Part shown: positions 56,101-64,000 of the stretch, piece by piece
Layout: each line of letters begins with the position of its first letter
Numbering within the stretch: position 1 is the first letter of the stretch
Assembly: GCA_949752735.1 (NCBI GenBank)
Contig: OX457052.1
Span: forward strand, 18,420,649 to 18,484,648
Source of the DNA: Lumbricus terrestris
Lineage: Eukaryota; Annelida; Clitellata; Crassiclitellata; Lumbricidae
Direction: 5' to 3'
Length of the DNA: 64,000 bases
Position numbers and translations under genes: made by a program
The notes under the pieces: generated by a model
Seen by the model: only the letters and a program-made list of their open reading frames with translations
Told to the model about the DNA's origin: nothing
Databases searched by the model: none

Positions 56101-57799
56101 TATAAGATCTGATATTAATAAAAATAATAATTGACCAATCTCTTTGTAAGAACCTTCCAAGGCTGCTCAACATGGCAATCTAAAAGAACTGAAAAGATGC
56201 ATCTTAAGATGACTTTGAAAAAGGCTTGAAAATGTTTCTTCAACTGTCTGCATAACAGACATATCTATCGTAATCTGAAAATATCTGCAGACCCCAAAAA
56301 AGCAATCACAGGTGCATACTGCATAGTCAAAAGAAAAACCGATGGGAAGACGAGTAAAACATGGTTCCAATTCAAGATCAAAGGGTCAGGTATGCAGACA
56401 GTCAGACGGCTACAGTTAATTGTGTTTATAAGGTTGAAGTGGCAAGGGCGTTGAGAAGGATGGCTAAGTATATGAATTGTGAAAGAGTGCTTCCAGTTAA
56501 AAATCTTCAGCGAAAGGCATATGGAGAGATAGAAAAAAGATAAGGCTTTGGTGAGTTCGTTGGATGGATCAGATATTTGGCATAATTCTGGCGAGTGGAA
56601 TTTTTCCCGAGAGGCGAAACAGATATGGCCATGGAGCAAGGTTTGCAAATTTTAGCAACGTGGCGACCGCAAGGCAGATAATTGTTTACGCAAGAAAGGA
56701 GCAAGTCGAGTGAAGTGGCTGGATTGTGAATAACTGGTGAAGATAAGAGGGCTAGAAGGGTTGAAGTTGTACATGATGTAGGTGAGTGATACATTGGACT
56801 TTATATTCTATACACTTAGGTATTTTAAGCCAATGGAATGTTTAAGCAAAGCAGTGATGCAAATGTAATGGTGTTTGGGGATTTTAGTGACAACACGAGC
56901 AGAGCATTCTGGATAATTTGAAGGTAGGCCTACTTTGTTTGGGAGCTGTCCATATCTAGAAGAAGTGAGTTGCAGTAGTCAAGTTTAGCATGTGCTAAAG
57001 CATGGATTAGCAATTTAGCATGCAGTAACAGCAGATGCATATATTTCAAGACCAGAAGCAGATTCTGCAAAGATCATGGATATTTCTGAAACATAATATT
57101 ATACATATACTTAGCAAATACATTATACACATCCGTGTGCGTGTTGAATGCAGCATTTTACACGTGTGTATGTGCAAGTGTTTGTGTGTGTGGTGGGCAT
57201 GTGTGCGTTTGGGCCAATATATATTATATACCCAACAGTCATATATTTCACTTTGCGAAGACATTAACCGACCTCAGTGTGATAGATGGTACAACGAACA
57301 GTGAACCAACGAACAGTCAATCAAAGGAAAATTCAATTTAGACTATTTTGAGAAGCAAGAATTGTTGCAAATGGCATGGCTGTAGCCTAAGCAACGCAGC
57401 ATGTAAGCATCATATGTTGAAAAGTCACAGAAGTTAAAATTAAGACCAGTGGAGCAACTAATTGACTCTGCATTGTCGGTGATGTACGTGTACCTAGGTT
57501 TGTTGCGAAAGAGATTGATGGACCATGGCTTAACCCAATAGTCTCTTGACAGTCATCCCGCAGCCACTAGTCTCTCCGGCGGCAGTCTCTGCCTGACCCA
57601 ACTTGCAAAACCCTAACACATCGCACCGTACTGCAAAGGAAATGGCTTACGATGTCCCTTCAAACCTCAAAAGTCCCATATTCCATCAACAAACAAAGTC
57701 TCAAAGCTGGCAATTTCACAGTGACTTTCAACTATCTCCATAAAACCGTGCTTCAACTGGTGACTTCAACTGACTAATTGCACCTCGGATTCACATTGT

Positions 57800-58028
57800 G
57801 GGGCGCGGTGGTCTAGTGGTGGACTCGATGCCTTGGAGCCGGAGGGTTCCAGGTCCAAATCCACCTCAAGCCGATGCGAAGGGACCTTGAGTAAGTCCTT
57901 CACTCACAATTGCTCAAGCGCTTCGGTGTGAAACTCCGATGCAGTGTCCGCGCTGTAGTCGGGAGTGCCTCTGAGTACAGAGTTTAAAGGGGGTGCTATA
58001 GCAAATACAAGAATAAATAAATAAATTC
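57800..58028 (+). mobile_element. tRNA-derived SINE, full length
   Basis: Begins GGGGCGCGGTGGTCTAGTGG with a canonical A-box form, B-box-like GGTTCCAGGTCCAAATCC, the shared middle, and tail GGGGGTGCTATAGCAAATAC followed by AATA repeats. One of the best preserved heads in the window. Confidence 0.88.
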
Positions 58029-59322
58029 CTGTCTGACTTCAAAGTACACATTTTGTAATATTAGTAAAAATATCTATTACACAAGACTTACCGGTAATAA
58101 TAATAATATTTACAAAAGAAAGAATTTAATAGATACACCACACACCACAGCTGATGCTACACAACTGTCTCCTTACATTACATTACCATGCCTGGCTCTT
58201 CATTTGATTGTATCCCATGGAGGACATGTTAATGAAGCTGTCTAAATATTCATCCAAATTCATTATCCTACAAGACTGTGCGATACTGCCATCAGTGGAC
58301 CATTGATGAGACAGGCATATCAACGAGGCGCCCGTAATCAGATTCAACATGAAATACTGATGTCAGTCTTGCTTTTAGTCTTCTCACAGACCCACACAAT
58401 CAGAACAGTATGAAAACATCTGCACCAATATCAAAATCACCTACAAAAGCATACTTCATCAATACCACTCTGGTGCGTACACCAGAATGTCCATACGCAA
58501 CCGGTTTAATACAAGAATAATAATAATTATATTTGCTCATCTACATAGTACTTAATTCCATATAAGAAAAATCAATGTGCTAGACTCCATTAATAGACTC
58601 AAATCTTCATACAGTGTTTTCATTTTGCATCCAAAACTGAACAATAAAAATGGCCAAATATTATGCAGCGGCATGCACATAGCCATCTGCACAAGTGCAA
58701 TGAGGTTCGATAGCAGCTGCTAAGATGCTTCGCAGACCAGAAGGCTTTCGTTCGTTCGTACCCAAGCCACATAATATTATATAGTGGCAGTTTCAGGAAT
58801 ATTTACAGAAAGGTGAATAACGTTTACTCAACTGAGATATTTACCCAGCTGGATTTGAACAGGGAGCCCCAAAGCAATATCCAAGCGAACATTCGAACAT
58901 CTGCAGCATGTATGTGTTCACCAACAGCCGGCCGCTGTCAGTATTAATTTTTCAGCGCTTTTTTCAATATCCTTCGTGCAATCTACTTAAGGCAGGCATG
59001 CTATGCAGCAAGGCATAGCTAATGAGCAATCAATATGCATAGCTGGGTAGCATGTCCGAAATTCCCATAAACTATTCAGAAATCTGCATTGGCGCTGTGG
59101 GGAAAGAAGATGGATTAAGAAACAATTTGGAGCTAATCTTGCATGCTAATCTCTCACATCGTCAAATTTTTGCTGTTTTGGTAAATTGTTTCCAATTATG
59201 CAAATCTCATGCTTGGTCACAGAAAGGACTTACCTGCTTAATTAACACAACCTTTATTTACTCATCTGCTCATGATAACCACATTTGCATCTAAGCTACT
59301 AACAGCTTAATTATCTGGATGT

Positions 59323-59516
59323 CAGGGCTGTTTTTAAGGAATTTTTAGAACTGCACCACCGCTTCTTTTTTTCCCATCCTCCAGAGTAAATTACTCACAA
59401 ACGGAGGAGAATGACCCTTTTTGCCAGTTTTAACTGTACAGAATTGCTTCTACAACTGCACAAATCCGCTTAGAACTGCACATTTTGTGTACAACTGCAC
59501 GTTAAAAAAAGCCCTG
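59323..59516. mobile_element. hAT-type MITE, family A copy 2
   Basis: Ends CAGGGCTGTTTTTAA and, reverse-complemented, CAGGGCTTTTTTTAACG; exact 8-bp duplication CTGGATGT at 59315-59322 and 59517-59524. Related to 44511-44709. It lies in the WD40 intron. Confidence 0.92.
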
Positions 59517-60058
59517 CTGGATGTTATAACTAAGAAGATTGTCTCGACTCTCTCCATTCTTTGTTCCCACTTCCAGCAGCCAGTCTCACTGGATGGAAGC
59601 TTCGTCATCCATGTCCTCATGTTTAAAAGCAATGAGTTAATTGATGCATTTCTACTTTTATCGAGTAACTTCTGCTCACTGGCTCAGTGTTCTGTTCCAG
59701 CTCTACAGAAAAGGGGCAGCACTTGGTGTTACTCTTGCTTAAGCACCGGGATAATGCTCCACGAAAATAAATGTCATCAAATCCACTTACGATAAATTAA
59801 TATCTTCTGCAAATTTCTTACCTGCTTTCTGATCAGCTTAAACGTATAATTGTATATGTATGTATGAATGTAAAATTTATGTGCAGTCATTTACATAGAG
59901 CCTTAAAAGAACCTCAAGAAAGAGCTAAAGCATAATTCTTATGGTCTAATGCCATCCATTATCTGCTCACAACCTGCAAACATAGTTTCAGCCTTGCTCC
60001 ATCTACCCACAACCCACACACTCATCTTCCTATATCTTCAACCGTTCAACCATTTTAC

Positions 60059-60268
60059 CTTTGCGTGTTTCAGCCTGATTGCCTGAACGCTGTTGGTACC
60101 AGAACCTCCTGCAATGACTTGGTGCTTGCTGCAGAATCGACAGCTGTACAGAAAAGCACCGTTTTCGTCATGCCTGAAAGGCAGATTCTCAATAAGCTTG
60201 CCTTGACCAAAATCCCAGAGCTGCAAAGCATCCGAAAGCACCCACGAAGCTGTCAGAATCATGTTGTT
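60059..60268 (-). CDS. WD40-repeat protein, penultimate exon
   Basis: A 70-codon minus-strand exon between an acceptor (TTTTCTAG, right of 60268) and a donor AAG|GTAAAA (60059/60058), in phase 0 at both ends. It reads LTASWVLSDALQLWDFG, a classic blade ending in the Leu-Trp-Asp signature, followed by FLYSCRFCSKHQVIAGGSGT, the start of the next blade. The following exon (55667-55783) completes it. The frame runs into the intron and stops at 60038, which shows why splicing is required. Upstream exons lie to the right and were not found before 64000, so the gene is partial here. Role: probable protein-interaction propeller; partner unknown. Confidence 0.82.
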
Positions 60269-61083
60269 CTAGAAAACAACAAACAGAAAAACAACAATGT
60301 TATTGTAATCTTCTCTATTGAATCAGAAATGGTAGGATGAATAAGCTAACGGTTTGTAATTATTTACACTTATCACCTGTCAGGGTATATCTGCAAACCA
60401 TTGTTCCAAATTTTACTCATCAAATTACATTCTGAAATCATAATATTGTAACTAGGCCTACTGTCACTGCTTGGTAAGAATATACACTTAACCCTCAAAC
60501 AAGTTTATTCCTTCAATTAAACTCAGTACTGAAATGTGCATTACAGATGCTACCACAGTTGTCAAAATAGACAACCATTTATTCATAACAATACGACACT
60601 GTTCGTGGTAAGAACATTCTGTAGTATAAACGACACCGTAATGACAAGATTGTATTAAAATCGACTTGGAAAGCAGCTTATCACTTAAGTGTTAAGACAT
60701 TGTGCTACAATGTTTAATGAAAAAAAACCGATATCAATAATGTCCACAAGGTTGGCAATTCAAAAACACATATTGGTATTGCCATAACACAGTTGCCAAA
60801 ATAGACATTTCTAAGCATGTATTAATTACACAATCTGCAGCACAAGCTGTGAGCACTGAGCAGTATCAATGAAACATTTTACAGACATAAAAGCCCATCA
60901 ATGCTAGATATTTTTCACAGTTGGCAACACCCAACAGCAAAGAGGTTGCTTATGAAATGTAGAAGAATTAGGACATCTATCTTTTAAACTCTATACAATT
61001 ATCTTCAAGGCAAGGTAGGCAATGATTTGCAGACTGGTACAAGGCCGTGGACCACTGAATGACAGCTCCGTCTGGATTACCAT
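60269..61083. other. Upstream part of the WD40 gene, no exon found
   Basis: AT-rich and probably intronic. No further WD40 motif could be recognised on the minus strand. Confidence 0.45.
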
Positions 61084-61485
61084 ATGAGAACCAATGCTCT
61101 AGAGCGGCATGAGATCCAATGCTCTAGAGCGGCATGAGATCCAATGCTCTAGAGCGGCATGAGAACCAATGCTCTAGAGCGGCATGAGATCCAATGCTCT
61201 AGAGCGGCATGAGATCCAATGCTCTAGAGCGGCATGAGATCCAATGCTCTAGAGCGGTACATGAGAACCGACACTCTGGAGCAGCGTGAGAACAGACACT
61301 CTGGAGCGGCATGAGAACCGACACTCTGGAGCGGCATGAGAACCGACATTCTGAAGCGGCACGAGAACCGACGCTCTGGAGTGGCATGAGAACCGACACT
61401 CTGGAGCAGCGTGAGAACCGACACTCTGGAGCGGCATGAGAACCGACACTCTGGAGCGGCATGAGAACCAACGCTCTGGAGCAGC
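61084..61485. repeat. 25-bp minisatellite in two subfamily blocks
   Basis: About sixteen units of 25 bp. The left seven read like ATGAGATCCAATGCTCTAGA and the right nine like ATGAGAACCGACACTCTGGA, with a 2-bp insertion at the junction. Minus-strand open frames encode a repetitive Cys/Arg/Ser peptide that is most likely not a protein. Confidence 0.95.
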
Positions 61486-63166
61486 CCCAAAACTGGGTCA
61501 TGAAGCTCGGCCAAGTGTGTCGCCATAGTTTTTCGGGAAATAGTTTTTTTTGTGATTTAATCATAAATTCTACAAATTTATGTTATAAACAGCGGAGCAA
61601 CAACATTTGAATAAGATTGGGCTACAGCAGGCTGTCGCAGTTGCGCTTAAGCTCCATTTTAATGCTTTAAATTTGACAATTTTTAAATGTTGTCCGTAAA
61701 TCAGCATATTACTTCCATGCTGATTCACACAACAAATTTTATTGCACCACATTTAATTTTATTCGCTGGTTGTCGAGACAGCCACGATATTTACAAGAGG
61801 GTCTCGATCCAGAGAAGTTTGGGAACGACAGATCTGCACTGACAAAGATGACTTTCATACGCCTGCATCAATGCTGCAGATGAAAACTTGAAAACTTGAT
61901 GTACAAATTATATTAAGAGGAGAAACAAACAAGCAGTTCTTATCTTATCTGACCATTTATAAAGCGTTTCTCGCAGCAAGAGCCTTTCAGAAGCGCTACC
62001 AGTGCGTTTAACTCCGAGAAAAAAGGCAAGTTTTTAGACGAGAGAAAGACGAGGATACACTACCAGAGAGGATGGCAGAGCGAACTCATGGGGGAAGCCC
62101 ATTTGGTATGAAATGATTGCTGCCCATCATCTATTTATCAGCTCCAAATGATCAAAGACACATGGGTGTCTGAGCAAACGTAAGCAAAGAAGCCCAGAAA
62201 GGCCGTACATAATGAATTGATTCAGGCGTAACCTGTTGACAGCTGCTTCATTAAGTATAGGCATAGGGTCAAGTCCACATACCAAGCAGTGCGCATCTGT
62301 GGGTTCATGATGCCTCACGTGCAGCGCAAACATACTCAGTTTTCCATACAAGTGATTTAGATCAAATCCGTTCCCATACTATTCACAATGCCTAGACAGC
62401 ATTGAGTAACAATGTAAAAATTTCGATCTATACGCACCTGATAACTTTGAGTACTTCATGCATACACTCAATCCTAAGCAATGCTAGGTGCACTGGTCTT
62501 ACATGGATTCAGCATCAGCATTAAATTTCAGTTAAATCTACTGGCAAACAGCTCACTAATTTAGCGAGCACATTTGAAAGGCAACTGTAAATAAAAATAT
62601 AACAAATTGCATTGGCTAATTTATTAAGCAATTAAGCATAGACGTTTTGCAGGAATTGTATACGATGCAATGGGAATGATGCTAAAAATTTTAAAGCACA
62701 TATTATTTCAAAATTTTCAAACCCACAAAACAATCACACAGACTGAAATGCTGAAACTTACAACAACGAACACTTTTTTAGAACACCGAACAGAGGCTAG
62801 TGAGCCAAATAAGTGAAACTACAATTATCACATGCTTCCTACAAATCAAAGTCACACACAGAGAATTGTTAAGGCTATGAGAGATACCTGATGGCTGCAC
62901 AATGCACATCTAATCTACTACATATTATCCTGTCATGTGGACAAATGTTAAACTATTGTGGCAACACATTTGCTACATACCACGCTAATTGGGAAAATCC
63001 TAAAGCTGTATGCTAATTACATTCAATGTTATATACCGTAATAAAGCTACATGCATGTTATACATACCAAAGCATGAGGAAAGATTACAACTAAGATCGC
63101 TTAATTACGTGTCTACTGTAAAACAGGCCACACGGACAAAATCTTCCAAATAAGTAAAGCATTCAG
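61486..63166. other. No gene recognised
   Basis: Possibly intronic to the WD40 gene. A fragment at 61945-62015 (CATTTATAAAGCG, AGAAGCGCTACC) may be a very old SINE tail. The 74-codon frame at 62127-62351 has no known domain. Confidence 0.4.
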
Positions 63167-63238
63167 CATAACTGTGGCTGGGCTGGGAGCCCCTCAGAAT
63201 AGGTTTCTTGAAGAGGCGCCATATAAATTCTCGAAATG
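63167..63238 (+). mobile_element. Truncated SINE/LINE tail that seeds a long GAAT array
   Basis: GGGAGCCCCTCAGAATAGG, then TTCTTGAAGAGGCGCCATAT, then AAATTCTCGAAATGAATGAATG. The head is missing. Confidence 0.75.
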
Positions 63239-63810
63239 AATGAATGAATGTATGAATGAATGAATGAATGAATGTATGAATGAATGAATGAATGATTGAA
63301 TGAATGTATGAATGTATGAATGTATGAATGAATGTATGAATGAATGAATGAATGAATGTATGAATGAATGAATGAATGTATGAATGAATGATTGAAAGAA
63401 TGAATGAATGAATGTATGAATGTATGAATGAATTATGAATGAATGTATGAATGAGTGTATGAATGAATGAATGTATGAATGAATGAATGAATGAATGATT
63501 GAATGAATGAATGAATGTATGAATGTATGTATGAATGTATGAATGAATGTATGAATGAATGAATGAATGATTGAATGAATGAATGTATGAATGTATGAAT
63601 GAATGAATGAATGTATGAATGAATGAATGAATGTATGAATGAATGAATGAATGATTGAATGAATGAATGTATGAATGTATGAATGAATGTATGAATGAAT
63701 GAATGAATGAATGTATGAATGAATGAATGTATGAATGAATGTATGAATGAATGAATGAATGAATGAATGAATGAATGAATGAATGAATGAAAGAATGAAT
63801 GAATATGCAA
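63230..63810. repeat. GAAT tetranucleotide array, about 580 bp
   Basis: Roughly 145 units of GAAT with regularly spaced GTAT, GATT and GAAA variants that form longer blocks. Minus-strand frames reading Ile-His-Ser-Phe are artefacts. Confidence 0.97.
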
Positions 63811-64000
63811 TGACCCTTCAGTGCACACAAATAGCTATGCCAGCATTTTTCCTGACTCCTAAAAGCGGACTCGATCCATTGTTTATGTTTTCTGTACGCT
63901 AGTCAAACAATGGTTCCACACCTCTACATGCAGCAGTGCTGTGCATTCCACACACAAAAAAATACATGGCTCAATGTTTATTTAACCACTTGTACCAGAG

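Larger units (their letters stand above)
55784..60058 (-). other. Inferred intron of the WD40 gene
   Basis: Starts with GTAAAA after AAG at 60059 and ends with ATATAG before 55783. Contains two SINEs and one MITE; the rest (56100-57799, 58030-59314, 59525-60050) shows no recognised exon or repeat. An alternative exon inside it cannot be excluded. Confidence 0.6.

Noticed and set aside
61199..61564. Repetitive Cys/Arg/Ser protein frame on the minus strand
   Set aside because: It is a translation of the 25-bp minisatellite, open in several frames because 25 is not a multiple of three and stops are absent from the unit.
63105..63830. 241-codon frame reading Ile-His-Ser-Phe repeats
   Set aside because: Pure translation of the GAAT array.

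Overview
The window is eukaryotic, and almost certainly from a marine invertebrate animal. It has low gene density, split genes with GT-AG introns, tRNA-headed SINEs, an L2/CR1-like LINE fragment, many microsatellites and at least twelve elements bounded by terminal inverted repeats (TIRs) with 8-bp target duplications. The Ty3/gypsy element at 21188-28721 has the rare Gmr1-type pol order (integrase before reverse transcriptase), a type first described in deuterostomes. The species cannot be named from sequence alone.

Host genes are few, and all are on the minus strand. Exons at 12450-12621 and 7589-8712 join in phase to encode a protein of about 431 residues with a C-terminal SOCS box (BC box plus an LPLP Cul5-box motif), so it is a probable substrate receptor of a Cullin-5 ubiquitin ligase. 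Exons at 60059-60268 and 55667-55783 encode the last repeats and C-terminus of a WD40 protein whose 5' exons were not found and may lie outside the window. No other host gene can be supported.

The rest is mobile and repetitive DNA. 1-468: a TIR element. 1873-2787: a Harbinger-like element with a TTA duplication. 13800-16460: micro- and minisatellites. 17249-20433: a hAT-type element carrying a second hAT-type element (18461-20324), which contains a broken transposase-like gene. 21188-28721: a very young LTR retrotransposon with identical 1037-bp LTRs and a 5-bp target duplication. 30510-31290: a SINE split by an L2/CR1-like LINE. 32648-45560: a cluster of short hAT-type elements, two copies of a larger hAT family and a 40-bp minisatellite. 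55784-60058: the WD40 intron, holding two SINEs and a MITE. 61084-61485 and 63167-63810: a 25-bp minisatellite and a long GAAT array that grew from a SINE/LINE tail.

The elements interact. The SINEs end in the same 3' tail as the LINE, which suggests the LINE machinery mobilises them. Those tails seed tetranucleotide arrays. Elements repeatedly sit inside other elements, which gives relative ages. The features most worth following are the Gmr1-type retrotransposon with its SCAN-like capsid region and the divergent transposase-like gene of the inner hAT-type element.
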